From positions 1 to 34,964 of the forward strand of contig JASJDS010000022.1 in assembly GCA_030065055.1 (NCBI GenBank): a DNA stretch of 34,964 nucleotides, read 5' to 3'. The notes beneath the pieces were generated by a model. It was not told the origin of the DNA. It made no database searches and saw only the letters and a list, made by a program, of their open reading frames with translations. Shown in pieces: positions 23,810-32,990 of the stretch. The stretch is from Calothrix sp. MO_192.B10 (GTDB lineage: Bacteria; Cyanobacteriota; Cyanobacteriia; Cyanobacteriales; Nostocaceae). The translations under genes and the position numbers were made by a program. The number at the start of each line of letters is the position of its first letter. The first letter of the stretch is position 1.

Positions 23810-26038
23810 TTACAGAAAATTCTCATAATTTTGTTCCTCCAGCTGATGTTTTACCAAAGGACGCAGACTGTTAAGTCCAGCAGCGATGGCTGAACCGTTA
23901 TGAACTACTGTGGCAATGAGGGGATTTAATCCCACTGTAGATGCTAAACCCAAAGCCATTAAATTGGGAGCAACCACCAGTATGGTATTTTGCTCGATTA
24001 ATTGCTTGGTTTCCTGGGAAATATTCAGGGCTTCCATCAAGCTAGTTAAATCGTTGTTCATTAGCACCACGTCAGCTATTTCCCTGGCAATATCCGAGCC
24101 ATTGGCAAAGGATACTGAAACATCTGCATAGGCTAAAGCAACTGAATCATTCAACCCATCACCGACAAAGGCAACTGTTTTACCAGCTAATTTCAAGTCC
24201 CGTACTATGGCTGCTTTTTGTTCGGGGAAGGCTTGGGCATGGACTTGATGGAGGGGAATATTTAATTCCTCTGCCACTATTTTAGCTCTGTGCTGGTTAT
24301 CTCCCGTTAATAAATGAATTTCCCTACCAGAAGCTTGGAGAGATTGAATTAAACCATGACTTTCCAGACGCAGGGGATCGGCATATTGAATCACACCTTG
24401 TAATTCTCCACCACAAGCTACATAAATTAAAGATAACCATTGGGAAGAGACGGATTTTTGCTCTAAATCGCAGCTATGAAGCAATGGAAAAGCTCTATGT
24501 TCTAAGCATTCTAAACTAATTCCCTCTTGAGTTAAAAAGCGATCGCTACCTACTAAAACTTCCTGTGACTCCACGGTGGCGCGAATGCCTAAACCCACTT
24601 CATAGTTCCATTTTTGGCGACGGGGAATATCTAAATTCTGGCTGTGAGCATAATTGGTAATTGCCTCAGCTACAGGGTGGGCAATCCTTTCTTCGGTAGC
24701 AGCAGCAAAACTTAACACTTGTTCGGCTGACATTCTGCCCGGTATGGTTTCAATCCCGACTACAGTTAATTGTCCTTGGGTTAAGGTTCCTGTTTTATCA
24801 AAGACAATTGTGTCTACTTCCGCTAATTGTTCGATGGTTCGCCCACTGCGGACTAAAATACCGTGGCGGGTGTTGTGATTTAATGCCCCTAAAAATGCTG
24901 TGGGCATGGAAACCCGGATACCTGTGACAAAATCCAAAGTTAGGATGGAAGCTGCCCTAGCGGCTTCTTTGGTAATGGCTAAGACAACGCTAGCTAAAGC
25001 CAAGGAAGGTAAAATTAACTTATCTGCCAACTGCGCCGCATAATTTGCCATGCGTGTATCATGTACTGGTGCATTTTGCAACAGTTCAAGACTGGCAGCA
25101 GCACGGGTATATTTTCCTACCCTATCGGCACGAATGTAAATTTGTCCAGAACGAACCAGAGTGGAAGCATAAACCAACGTTCCCACTGTGGCAACAATGG
25201 GCATTGATTCCCCCGTCAGTTGCTGTTGGTCAACGGTAGCCTCACCTTTGATCACTTCTCCATCTACAGGAATTTGTTCCCCAGGATAAACAATTACGGT
25301 TTCCCCTGGTTGTACTTCATCGCTTTTAATTTGGCTGGGTTTTCCTTCTCTGACTACCCAAGCAAAATGTCCAATGGCATCGAGGAGATCCGCTGTTTGG
25401 GTTTCCGTAGAACGAGCCGTGCGATCGCGTATTAGATCCCCTATTTCATGTAGGGTAATTACTAAGGCAGGGGTAACTAATTTTCCTTGCCCATAACTCA
25501 AACCCACTGCCAGTAGATCTAAGCAATCAATATTAATTTTGCGATCGCTCCACAGACTTTGACCGGCTCTTTTGGCTATGGGTAAGGTGACAGCCGCTAA
25601 ACTCCCAAGGGCGAGTGGTCGCAACCAAACCAATCCACTCAGATGGCTCAACCAACTAACTACAGTGGTGAAGACAGGTAATCTTAAACTCCACCAATTT
25701 CCGGTTTCTGGGTTCAGATTCTCCCTTTGTTTGCCAGGGATTGATTTAGTTGTAGCCGCCTGTTGGATTACATCAGTTAAATTAGAGACAATATCTGTCA
25801 GTGAATATCCTGAATAGTGATAATCTATGGCAATGGAACCTGCAACCCGATTTACCCTCACACCATTGATTCCAGGTTGAGCGAGTAAAAATTGTTTGAG
25901 ATTAGCTGCATAGTCCGAGTCATCTTTTAAACGCTGAATGCGAAATCTAACCCTACCTGGAATATGATGAACCAAACAAGGTAGAGAACGATAAAACTCA
26001 ATCTTTTGTTTGTCCATTACGGATGTAGCATTATTCAC
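23810..26038 (-). CDS. P1B-type (heavy-metal) P-type ATPase with N-terminal HMA2 domain, no CPx motif, 742 aa
   Basis: The N-terminal HMA2-like domain (about 20-95, HHIPGRVRFRI, VRVNRVAGSIAIDY) lacks the metal-binding CxxC. P-type ATPase motifs are complete: LTGES (274-278), phosphorylation site DKTGT (Asp414-Thr418), P1B marker HP (454-455), LLTGD (576-580) and GDGLNDS (626-632). The transmembrane metal motif normally CPC or SPC reads VSMPT (376-380), so the transported ion cannot be assigned; membrane spans are predicted near 118-155, 340-390 and 685-730. The start is GTG 26038 with AAGGGG about 9 nt upstream; ATG at codon 8 is an alternative. It is probably a cytoplasmic-membrane efflux or delivery pump, working with the HMA2 protein and DUF5132 protein beside it. 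Confidence 0.88.
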   Translation of the reverse strand: MNNATSVMDKQKIEFYRSLPCLVHHIPGRVRFRIQRLKDDSDYAANLKQFLLAQPGINGVRVNRVAGSIAIDYHYSGYSLTDIVSNLTDVIQQAATTKSIPGKQRENLNPETGNWWSLRLPVFTTVVSWLSHLSGLVWLRPLALGSLAAVTLPIAKRAGQSLWSDRKINIDCLDLLAVGLSYGQGKLVTPALVITLHEIGDLIRDRTARSTETQTADLLDAIGHFAWVVREGKPSQIKSDEVQPGETVIVYPGEQIPVDGEVIKGEATVDQQQLTGESMPIVATVGTLVYASTLVRSGQIYIRADRVGKYTRAAASLELLQNAPVHDTRMANYAAQLADKLILPSLALASVVLAITKEAARAASILTLDFVTGIRVSMPTAFLGALNHNTRHGILVRSGRTIEQLAEVDTIVFDKTGTLTQGQLTVVGIETIPGRMSAEQVLSFAAATEERIAHPVAEAITNYAHSQNLDIPRRQKWNYEVGLGIRATVESQEVLVGSDRFLTQEGISLECLEHRAFPLLHSCDLEQKSVSSQWLSLIYVACGGELQGVIQYADPLRLESHGLIQSLQASGREIHLLTGDNQHRAKIVAEELNIPLHQVHAQAFPEQKAAIVRDLKLAGKTVAFVGDGLNDSVALAYADVSVSFANGSDIAREIADVVLMNNDLTSLMEALNISQETKQLIEQNTILVVAPNLMALGLASTVGLNPLIATVVHNGSAIAAGLNSLRPLVKHQLEEQNYENFL

Positions 26039-26339
26039 ATAAATACACCCCTTATCAGTTATCAGTTATCAGTTATCAGCTATCAGTTTCCTCATACAGA
26101 AATCGAGATAGCAGTGCAGTAGTGGGGAGCCAGTGCGGAGGGCAAAACAGATAAACCTCTCTATCCTCTGTGTTCTCTGCGCCTCTGTGGTTTTTTAATC
26201 AGTAATCTTTGGGCAGGATAGGAGTAATTCTGGGGATTTAATTCCCCCCTCTTCTAGAAGTGGCAAATTTTGTGACGGGTTCTAAATACCCATGACAAAA
26301 CTTAATTACGAATTACGAATTATTTTCAGTTTTCTGGTT
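26039..26339. other. Intergenic region with TTATCAG and AATTACG repeats
   Basis: About four exact and one altered TTATCAG heptamers occupy 26052-26087. A CTCTGCGCCTCTGTGG motif common in cyanobacterial spacers is at about 26177. A palindrome GGGGATTTAATTCCCC is near 26232, and AATTACG copies are at about 26306-26321. No gene is seen; this 300-bp gap separates the ATPase from the HMA2 gene upstream on the same strand. Confidence 0.65.
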
Positions 26340-26915
26340 TTAGTCAGACATTGATTGCGAAACTTGATGTTCTTGGCGAACATGATTAACAATACCCATC
26401 AAACGCATTCCCAATTCCCAATCAGACAGTCCTTGATTGTAATAGCGAATAGCAATGGAAGCTGCTGCGCGATTAATTCGGACGTTGTTGACATATTCAT
26501 CTGCCTTTAGAGCCTGTTGTAAACGAAGGGCAAAATCGGCATCACTCGCTAGCTCAGGCATCCGCAGGCGGACTCGTCCAGGAACAGCATGGGCAATCGC
26601 ATATCCTTGGGCATTAGTATCTGATACATTAATCTCCTCCACAGTTGAATTATGATGATTATTACTCTCGGTAACTACAGGTAATTGTTCCTGTTTGAGG
26701 TGGGTAAAAATTTGACGAGCTAAACTTGCCACCAATAAGTTAACTAGCAAGGCATTTGCCCCTCGCAGTTGAAATCGGCTGGTTACAAATACTCCAAACG
26801 CCACAGGGAGAATCGTTTCGATTTCTCCATGTTCTCTCAAAAATGTTCCCAGTTGGGCTGTTGCGTCTTCAGGGGAGAGATGATTGAGATTATTGGTTGA
26901 GGTTCTAGCTGTCAT
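26340..26915 (-). CDS. HMA2-domain protein, 191 aa
   Basis: The N-terminal part (about 15-75) has a hydrophobic stretch (ILPVAFGVFVTSRFQLRGANALLVNLLVASLA) that may span or lie on the membrane. The C-terminal part (about 103-178) is an HMA2-like ferredoxin fold: AHAVPGRVRLRMPEL, YVNNVRINRAAASIAIRYY. It closely parallels the N-terminal domain of the ATPase at 23810-26038 and likewise lacks a CxxC metal site. It is transcribed toward the ATPase gene. A regulatory or scaffolding role for the pump is plausible but inferred. Confidence 0.8.
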   Translation of the reverse strand: MTARTSTNNLNHLSPEDATAQLGTFLREHGEIETILPVAFGVFVTSRFQLRGANALLVNLLVASLARQIFTHLKQEQLPVVTESNNHHNSTVEEINVSDTNAQGYAIAHAVPGRVRLRMPELASDADFALRLQQALKADEYVNNVRINRAAASIAIRYYNQGLSDWELGMRLMGIVNHVRQEHQVSQSMSD

Positions 26916-27031
26916 AAACTATCAATTACTTATACTCTCTCTTATTTATAGGTTAAGTAAAGATATGCTTTGGATAAATAAAGTCTTAAGAAGACTTATT
27001 GTATCCAACTGGCAGCATCTTACAGTTGGCC

Positions 27032-28441
27032 TCAAACCCTGCTTTGTGGAATACCCAACCAATCACTAAGCTCGGCAGCTAGCCATTGGACTTCTAGTTT
27101 TGATTGAATCCCACTACTATTACCGCTAATTTCATATTGACGTATTCCGGCATAAATAATGATTTTGCCAGTATTTTTATTTTTCATCCCATGCTCTCCA
27201 TGCCGATTATTTTCAACAGTATTGTGCCAAGATTGGGGAATATATTCTATTTTGGTAATATTTTCCTTCGCTGTGGGACGTTCTACATTAAACTGGAATC
27301 CAAACAACTGTTTTTCCAAGGAAATTTGCTGCTGATTTAAACGTAACCTAGTACGTCCAAAAATTGGAAATAAAAACATATATGCTAGGGAAATGCCTGC
27401 TCCCCAAAATGGTAGTGAAAACAAAATAAAAGGGAGATTCAAAGGAAATGGAGCTATAAAGACTACACCAATAGTCCAAAATGTGATAAAAGAATTCCAA
27501 GCGATCGCAAATAAACCCACAGATAAGGAACTCCAATTCAATCCCACCCCAGGAATGATAATTTCTAAGCTATCTTCCTGCTTGTCTAGTTTAATTTTGC
27601 TACCAGTAGGTTGGCCGACTGCTAAATTATCATCCCATTGTGGTTGCTGTAATGCCCGTAATGCTTCCCTAGCCGTGGAAAATCGCCGGTCTAAACTAGG
27701 TTCGGTAAGGCGCTTTAACCAGCTTCTCAAACCGGGACTAATATTAGTCACTGGCTCAAAATCAATCCGTAAATCCTTCTGGGGTAAATCGGCGGGGTGG
27801 GTTCCCGTGAGTAAATAAATTAACGTTGCACCCAAACTATACAAATCAGAAGCAGCAACGGTACGACCACCAAATTGTTCTGGCGGCATATATCCATAGG
27901 TTCCCACCACTGTCATGGTTCCTCCTTCCCTGGCTGCCACAGTCTGGACAGAGCCAAAATCGATGAGATATATTTGACCCACACTGTTACCACTGCGGTT
28001 GCCTAATAAAATATTGCTGGGCTTTATATCTCGGTGAATTACAGGTGGATTGAGTTGGTGTAAATAAATTAAAATCTCTAAAATTGATGTGGCTATTTGT
28101 TTGATTTCTGCTTCGCTAAAAGTACGCCCCAAATTTAAATGTTGCTCTAGGGTTGATGCTGGGATATAGGTTTGTACTAAGGCAAAACCTTGAGTATGGG
28201 GTAAATTATTTACCTCAAAATAGTCTAAATAACGGGGAATAGACGGATGTGACAAACTTTTTAAGATTTGAGCTTCACGTTCAAATAATTTGAGATCGTT
28301 CCACTCAAAGTCACTACCAAAAGATAGTACCTTAACAATCACCATCTCCTGGGTGAGGGTATCTCTAGCTAACAGCGTCCTGCGTCCTGCTTTTTTGCCC
28401 AATTGTTGCTGTATTTGGTAACGTTCGGCTAGTATTTCCAT
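27032..28441 (-). CDS. Ser/Thr protein kinase with C-terminal membrane segments, 469 aa
   Basis: The kinase domain covers about 8-268: ATP-anchoring Lys37 (VIVKVL), helix-C Glu56, catalytic HRDIKPSN (136-143, Asp138), DFG (161-163) and GYMPPEQF (183-190). The glycine-rich loop is unusual (LGKKAGRR instead of GxGxxG), as in several cyanobacterial Hanks-type kinases. Two hydrophobic segments (about 306-330 and 335-360) anchor it, followed by a ~105-residue C-terminal domain of unknown fold. I chose the ATG complementary to 28439-28441 (MEILAERYQIQQQLG), because the longer frame to 28588 adds 49 residues without homology. Function: phosphorylation signalling; target unknown. Confidence 0.9.
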   Translation of the reverse strand: MEILAERYQIQQQLGKKAGRRTLLARDTLTQEMVIVKVLSFGSDFEWNDLKLFEREAQILKSLSHPSIPRYLDYFEVNNLPHTQGFALVQTYIPASTLEQHLNLGRTFSEAEIKQIATSILEILIYLHQLNPPVIHRDIKPSNILLGNRSGNSVGQIYLIDFGSVQTVAAREGGTMTVVGTYGYMPPEQFGGRTVAASDLYSLGATLIYLLTGTHPADLPQKDLRIDFEPVTNISPGLRSWLKRLTEPSLDRRFSTAREALRALQQPQWDDNLAVGQPTGSKIKLDKQEDSLEIIIPGVGLNWSSLSVGLFAIAWNSFITFWTIGVVFIAPFPLNLPFILFSLPFWGAGISLAYMFLFPIFGRTRLRLNQQQISLEKQLFGFQFNVERPTAKENITKIEYIPQSWHNTVENNRHGEHGMKNKNTGKIIIYAGIRQYEISGNSSGIQSKLEVQWLAAELSDWLGIPQSRV

Positions 28442-28706
28442 AATTATTGCCCCAATGGAATCCTGATTAGAACTCTGGCAGAAATATACTTTTGCATATA
28501 AGAAGGAGATAGGGAACGGGCAACAGGCAACAGCGAGTTTTTGGAGTAAAATGCTTCCATTTTTTGACTCATGTTTCCCTCTTCCCAAAGTTCGGGTCTA
28601 AATCCCCCGTCCCACTCATCCGGTGTTCCCTATTAAAAGTCTCCCGCTTTTAAGCAACAAATATTAATGCCGTAATTTCATAAATAAACAAATATATTTC
28701 AATTTT
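28442..28706. other. Intergenic region between divergent kinase and cbiT genes
   Basis: About 265 bp hold the two divergent promoters. I see no strong -35/-10 pair, repeat or known operator. Confidence 0.5.
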
Positions 28707-29309
28707 ATGCCTAACCCACTTTGGCCTTATATTACTCCTGGAATACCAGATGAATTTTTTGAGCGTTTACCCGGTATTCCCCTCAGCAAGCGAGAAAATC
28801 GCCTGTTACTAATTGCTCAATTGCGACTTAGACCAGATTCAGTCCTCCTAGATATTGGGGCGGGTACGGGTACAATCCCCGTGGAAGTTGGTTTGTTGTG
28901 TCCCCAAGGACAAATTATTGCGGTAGAAAGGGATGAAGAGGTAGCCAATCTCATCCGCAGAAATTGCGATCGCTTTGATGTACAAAATGTACAAGTCATT
29001 GAAGGTAGCGCGCCCGATTGTTTATCGGCACTCAAGGAAGTACCAGATCGGGTTTGTATTGAAGGCGGACGACCAATTCAGGAGATTTTAGAAGCTGTAT
29101 GGGATTATTTACCAGAATCCGGTCGGGTTGTAGCTACAGCGGCTAATTTGGAAAGTCTATACTCTATTTCCCAAAGCCTTGCCCAATTACACGCACGGAA
29201 TATAGAAGTGGTACAGTCTGCTGTCAATCGTTTAGAAACTAGGGGATTTTCTCAAACCTTCGCCGCCGTCGATCCCATGTTTATCCTCAGTGGCGAAAAG
29301 TTAGAATAA
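28707..29309 (+). CDS. cbiT: Cobalt-precorrin-7 C15-methyltransferase (decarboxylating), CbiT
   Basis: CbiT methylates C15 and removes the C12 acetate in the corrin ring during cobalamin synthesis. It is a class I SAM methyltransferase: motif I LLDIGAGTGTIPVE (47-60) and VERDEE. The start segment ITPGIPDEFFER and the sequence PLSKRENRLLLIAQL are typical of CbiT. At 200 aa it is the stand-alone subunit, not the CbiET/CobL fusion. ATG 28707 opens the protein; no strong Shine-Dalgarno is visible. Its neighbours are a divergent kinase and, after a repeat, cdsA. Confidence 0.9.
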   Translation: MPNPLWPYITPGIPDEFFERLPGIPLSKRENRLLLIAQLRLRPDSVLLDIGAGTGTIPVEVGLLCPQGQIIAVERDEEVANLIRRNCDRFDVQNVQVIEGSAPDCLSALKEVPDRVCIEGGRPIQEILEAVWDYLPESGRVVATAANLESLYSISQSLAQLHARNIEVVQSAVNRLETRGFSQTFAAVDPMFILSGEKLE

Positions 29310-29330
29310 GTCAAGGAGTTCGGAGTTCAG

Positions 29331-29425
29331 GAGTAGGGGCGCATTGCGTGCGCCCTTGAAGAGTTAGTCACCCCCGCATTTTCAGATCCGCAGGTTGTGG
29401 GATTTGACCGTGAGAGGCTAACTTG
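29331..29425 (-). repeat. 92-95-bp dispersed repeat, copy B (inverted relative to 23084-23175)
   Basis: The reverse complement reads CAAGTTAGCCTCTCACGG, then AAATCCCACAACCTGCGG and GAAAATGCG, ending CAAGGGCGCACGCAATGCG, as in copy A. The two copies differ at scattered positions and by small insertions. It lies between cbiT and cdsA and includes the GGGCGCA/TGCGCCC hairpin, which might act as a weak terminator. Confidence 0.8.
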
Positions 29426-29546
29426 AAGGTTGAAGACCTTCGGTCAATTGCGTGACTCGCTACAAGATAGGATAAGGGATGAATCAAACTTTATACTTCA
29501 CACTTCACCAGTCTATCCTTTATCCTTCATACTTCATCATTTATCT

Positions 29547-30437
29547 ATGCCCTGGTCTCGGATTATTAGTGGAATTGTAGCGATCGCTTTGGCTCTGACA
29601 GCAACTCTGCTGGGTGGATGGTATTTTACTGCTGTGTTTGCAGTCATTATCTTTTTGGGTCAAAAAGAATACTTTAATTTAGTACGGGCAGCAGGCATCG
29701 CTCCCACGGTAAAAACCACTATGATTGTCAGTCAGTTATTGTTGGTCATTTGTACTTTAGATGACAACTTAGCTGATGCGGTCATGCCCTTAGTAGGTAC
29801 ATTTATTTGTTTCTACCTCTTATTCCAACCCAAGCTAGCTACAATTGCTGATATTTCTGCTTCTATTCTGGGACTATTTTATACTGGTTATCTACCAAGT
29901 TACTGGGTAAGATTGCGGGCGATCGATACGGCAATGGTAAGCAATCTCCCTTTAGGTGGTTATCTGCCCCAAGACTGGAAAAGTATATTAGTTGAAGCTA
30001 ACTTTAACGCCTTACCTCAAGGTTTAACAGCCACACTTCTCACATTTTTTTGCATTTGGGCTGCTGATATTGGTGCTTACATCTTCGGGAAATTTTTTGG
30101 TAAAACCCCCCTCTCAGACATTAGTCCCAAGAAAACCGTAGAAGGCGCTGTTTTTGGCATCAGTGGCAGCGTTATTATTGCCATTATCGGGACTTATTAC
30201 CTGCACTGGCCTCAGTTTATTTTTACCGGTGCAGCCTTAGGCTTGCTAATTGGTATTGCCGCATTATTGGGTGACTTGACCGAGTCCATGCTCAAGCGCG
30301 ATGCAGGGGTAAAAGACTCAGGACAATTGATCCCCGGTCACGGGGGCATTTTAGACCGCACCGACAGTTACATTTTTACCGCTCCATTAGTTTATTATTT
30401 TGTGACCCTGCTATTACCCCTAATCGCTAAGAGTTAA
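29547..30437 (+). CDS. cdsA: Phosphatidate cytidylyltransferase
   Basis: CdsA makes CDP-diacylglycerol from phosphatidate and CTP, the branch point for phosphatidylglycerol in the membrane. The full family signature is present near the C-terminus: SMLKRDAGVKDSG, then PGHGGILDRTD. About eight hydrophobic segments fit an integral membrane enzyme. I chose ATG 29547 (MPWSRIISGIVAIA), giving 296 aa; an open frame back to a TTG at 29430 adds 39 residues that look like translated spacer. It is followed by a strong hairpin. Confidence 0.93.
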   Translation: MPWSRIISGIVAIALALTATLLGGWYFTAVFAVIIFLGQKEYFNLVRAAGIAPTVKTTMIVSQLLLVICTLDDNLADAVMPLVGTFICFYLLFQPKLATIADISASILGLFYTGYLPSYWVRLRAIDTAMVSNLPLGGYLPQDWKSILVEANFNALPQGLTATLLTFFCIWAADIGAYIFGKFFGKTPLSDISPKKTVEGAVFGISGSVIIAIIGTYYLHWPQFIFTGAALGLLIGIAALLGDLTESMLKRDAGVKDSGQLIPGHGGILDRTDSYIFTAPLVYYFVTLLLPLIAKS

Positions 30438-30446
30438 CAGGCTAAC

Positions 30447-30479
30447 AGATCCCCGACTTCTTGAAGAAGTCGGGGATCT
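30447..30479 (+). terminator. Perfect 16-bp hairpin after cdsA
   Basis: The arms AGATCCCCGACTTCTT and AAGAAGTCGGGGATCT pair perfectly around one central G. It lies 10 bp after the cdsA stop. No T-tract follows, so it may be a dispersed palindromic repeat as well as, or instead of, an intrinsic terminator. Confidence 0.6.
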
Positions 30480-30553
30480 AAACACCTGCGATCGCTCAAT
30501 CATACAAAAATTAACAATAATTATTAATTTGTAGTATTTTGAGTTGCTCAATA

Positions 30554-31267
30554 TTACGGATTGATATTAATTTTGCCATTACACAATAATTTACCAGGCA
30601 TAAGTGTTAAGTCTTGTATATCCACATCCGATCCTAAATCGAGCTTATATCCATCCTCACTTTCTAGATATACCCTTGTACTCTCCTGAATTTTGATGGG
30701 AGAAATTTGCAATTTATTCCCACTCAATAAATCTAAGCCCAAATTAACTTCTAGAGCTTGGGGATCGATATTTTGTGACTGAGTAGCCGTCAGTGTAATT
30801 TTTCTTTGTTCAATAAATATTTCTTGCCAAATAATCCCCTTGGTTTTTGGGCGATATTCTGGTAAAAGTTGATGCAGGACTTCATTTAAAGCTGTGGATA
30901 ATAGATCGGAGGTGAGGGAGGCATTGAGTGCTTCTTGCTCAACTATTAACTCGCCAATCACGGGTACTACCTGGGATAGTCGCAGTGGATGTCCTTTGAG
31001 AACTGAGCCAATATCAATCTGAATATTTTCTGCTGCAAGTTCTATCTGTGTCAGATGAAGACCTTGATAAACAGCATGACTGGCGAAAACCAAGACCCTG
31101 GGTATATATCCAGACAAAAGTTGTTTATCGCTGGCTTGTATCTCCACCTCCAGTTGAGATATGGCACTAACTTGCGATCGCAACCACAATTTGAGTGCTT
31201 TAGTTAGTACTTTGGTGACAATGCGGATTTTTGTGTTACTTCGGTTTTGGGAATTATTCTCTGCCAT
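30554..31267 (-). CDS. DUF2993 family protein, 237 aa
   Basis: Members of DUF2993 (LmeA-like) form an elongated lipid-binding-type fold in cyanobacteria and actinobacteria. The protein has a polar N-terminus (MAENNSQNRSNTK), then IVTKVLTKALKLWLRSQV, and the repeated beta-rich pattern LEVEIQASDKQLLSGYIP and IELAAENIQIDIGSVL characteristic of the family. No signal peptide is visible with the ATG complementary to 31265-31267, chosen because the 33 extra upstream codons lack similarity. Function in cyanobacteria is unknown; membrane lipid or envelope work is a guess. It is divergent from the pseudouridine synthase gene. Confidence 0.8.
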   Translation of the reverse strand: MAENNSQNRSNTKIRIVTKVLTKALKLWLRSQVSAISQLEVEIQASDKQLLSGYIPRVLVFASHAVYQGLHLTQIELAAENIQIDIGSVLKGHPLRLSQVVPVIGELIVEQEALNASLTSDLLSTALNEVLHQLLPEYRPKTKGIIWQEIFIEQRKITLTATQSQNIDPQALEVNLGLDLLSGNKLQISPIKIQESTRVYLESEDGYKLDLGSDVDIQDLTLMPGKLLCNGKININP

Positions 31268-31427
31268 GTAACTACTAATGAATTTAAGATATTTACCTAA
31301 AAAATACAAAAACTTTAGGGAAGCTTTAAAGTTAGATTCGTCACCAGTGTGGCGAACTAGCATCAAGTGCAGCTATTATTATTTATTCATAATTTTTCAT
31401 CCCGAAAGAATAATCATCATTTTTTAT

Positions 31428-32186
31428 ATGGAGGCAAGGTTACAAAAAATTTTAGCTCAATGGGGTATTGCCTCACGCCGTCAAGCCGAGGAGATGATTC
31501 GGCAAGAACGGGTGTGGGTGAATGGTGTAGTGGCACACCTCGGTCAAAAAGTTGATCCCCAAACAGATGAAATCGCAGTTGATGGCAAGTTAGTATCTCC
31601 ATCATCACGTCCCGAACCGATATATTTGTTACTCAATAAACCTGCTGGTATTGTTTCTACCTGCGACGATCCCCAAGGGAGAACAACGGTAATTGATTTA
31701 CTTCCTGAGAATTTGAGAAAGGGCCAAGGAATTCACCCAGTTGGTCGTTTAGATGCAGATTCAACAGGAGCTTTAATATTAACCAACGATGGAGAATTGA
31801 CATATCACCTCACTCACCCCAGTCATAGTATTCCCAAAACTTATGAGGTAGTGGTCAAAGGAATTCCCACAGCAGCAGTGTTACAGGAATGGAGCCAAGG
31901 GGTGGTATTAGACGGTAAAAAGACTCGACCTGCGGGGGTACGCTTCATAAAATCCTTTGCAGGTCAAACTCGTTTAGAAATTGTGTTAAAGGAGGGTAGG
32001 AATCGTCAAATTCGCCGCATAGCGAAACAATTAGGATATCCAGTCATTACATTACATCGTACTGCCATCGGTACGATTCAATTACATACATCAGCCACAC
32101 CAGGCTTAGAAGTCGGTAAGTATCGTCATCTACAAGATTTTGAACTGCGCTTTCTCAAGGAAGTCATTCCAGCAGTTTCCTATTAA
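31428..32186 (+). CDS. RsuA/RluB/E/F-type rRNA pseudouridine synthase, 252 aa
   Basis: An N-terminal S4 RNA-binding domain (about 2-48, RLQKILAQWGIASRRQAEEMI, VWVNG) is followed by the catalytic domain: LLNKPAGIVST (68-78), GRLDADSTG with the catalytic Asp109, and LKEGRNRQIRR near the C-terminus. It converts a specific uridine in 16S or 23S rRNA to pseudouridine; which site cannot be told from sequence alone, though the RluB branch is likely. ATG 31428 is used because the ~50 residues upstream in the open frame look like spacer. The next gene begins 33 bp later on the same strand, suggesting an operon. Confidence 0.9.
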   Translation: MEARLQKILAQWGIASRRQAEEMIRQERVWVNGVVAHLGQKVDPQTDEIAVDGKLVSPSSRPEPIYLLLNKPAGIVSTCDDPQGRTTVIDLLPENLRKGQGIHPVGRLDADSTGALILTNDGELTYHLTHPSHSIPKTYEVVVKGIPTAAVLQEWSQGVVLDGKKTRPAGVRFIKSFAGQTRLEIVLKEGRNRQIRRIAKQLGYPVITLHRTAIGTIQLHTSATPGLEVGKYRHLQDFELRFLKEVIPAVSY

Positions 32187-32219
32187 TGATGTAGTCGGTT
32201 TAAGGAGTGTATCGGAGTT

Positions 32220-32990
32220 ATGAAGATCAAGAGTTTTATCAGGAAAAAAAAGTACGAGCCGACTGAATTAGTTACTTCATGGTCAGAGCAAAGACGCAAA
32301 CAGTTAACTCAAATTGGTGCAGAAATCCAGCGATCGCGCTTGGAAAAGGGTTTATCCTGGGAAGATATGGTCATGCTAACTATGATCCCCCAAAGATTAT
32401 TACAGGCAATAGAAGAGGGGGATTTAAAGAAGTTACCAGAGCCTGTATATACCCAGGCTTTAATTAGACTATCTGCGGATGCAATTGGTTTAGATGGGAC
32501 GGAGTTAGCTAATGGTTTTCCAACCAATGTGGATCAGATTGTTAACAAATCAACCAAGAAAAAATTAATTGCTAATCTCTTACGTCCTTTTCATTTTTAC
32601 TTGCTTTACACGGGTTTCATTTTTTTCTCTGTGAGTGGTTTGTCCCAATTATTAAATAGTTATTCCCTACAAGCGAGAAATATTTCCCCAGTTGAAAATT
32701 CAACCCCTCGTCCAGTTTCACGGAATGTACCAACAGCAAAACAATCCGTCCAAATTGGTTTGACTGTTAAGGAAGAATCTTGGGTGAAGGTAATAGCTGA
32801 TGGGAAAGTCAAATATCAAGGGAATCTTCCTAAGGGCTATCACCGCACTTGGCGAGCTGAAGAAGAATTGACAGTCAGAGCTGGTAATGCAGGTGGTGTA
32901 TTGGTAAGTGTCAATCAACAGCAAGCTAAAAGAATGGGTCAACCGGGGAAAGTTAAAGAAGTGAAAATTGCTGCCCAACCCCGATCTTAA
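32220..32990 (+). CDS. RodZ-like membrane protein: HTH, one transmembrane segment, DUF4115-like domain
   Basis: Residues 30-90 form a helix-turn-helix of the RodZ type (IGAEIQRSRLEKGLSWEDM, PQRLLQAIEEGDLKKLPEPVYTQALIR). A single transmembrane segment follows (about 123-146, FHFYLLYTGFIFFSVSGLSQ). The C-terminal part (about 173-250) is a DUF4115-type beta domain: VKEESWVKVIADGKVKYQGNLPKG, LTVRAGNAGGVLVSVN. RodZ ties the MreB cytoskeleton to the cell-wall elongation machinery; many cyanobacteria have this shorter form. No mreB gene is near. It follows the pseudouridine synthase gene closely. Confidence 0.87.
   Translation: MKIKSFIRKKKYEPTELVTSWSEQRRKQLTQIGAEIQRSRLEKGLSWEDMVMLTMIPQRLLQAIEEGDLKKLPEPVYTQALIRLSADAIGLDGTELANGFPTNVDQIVNKSTKKKLIANLLRPFHFYLLYTGFIFFSVSGLSQLLNSYSLQARNISPVENSTPRPVSRNVPTAKQSVQIGLTVKEESWVKVIADGKVKYQGNLPKGYHRTWRAEEELTVRAGNAGGVLVSVNQQQAKRMGQPGKVKEVKIAAQPRS

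Noticed and set aside
28442-28588. 49-residue N-terminal extension of the Ser/Thr kinase
   Set aside because: The added residues have no kinase or signal features, and the family normally starts close to the MEILAERYQI segment.
29430-29546. TTG-initiated extension of cdsA
   Set aside because: The 39 extra residues look like translated spacer; ATG 29547 starts directly before the first membrane segment.
31278-31427. 50-residue N-terminal extension of the pseudouridine synthase
   Set aside because: It overlaps the divergent promoter region and the S4 domain begins right after ATG 31428.
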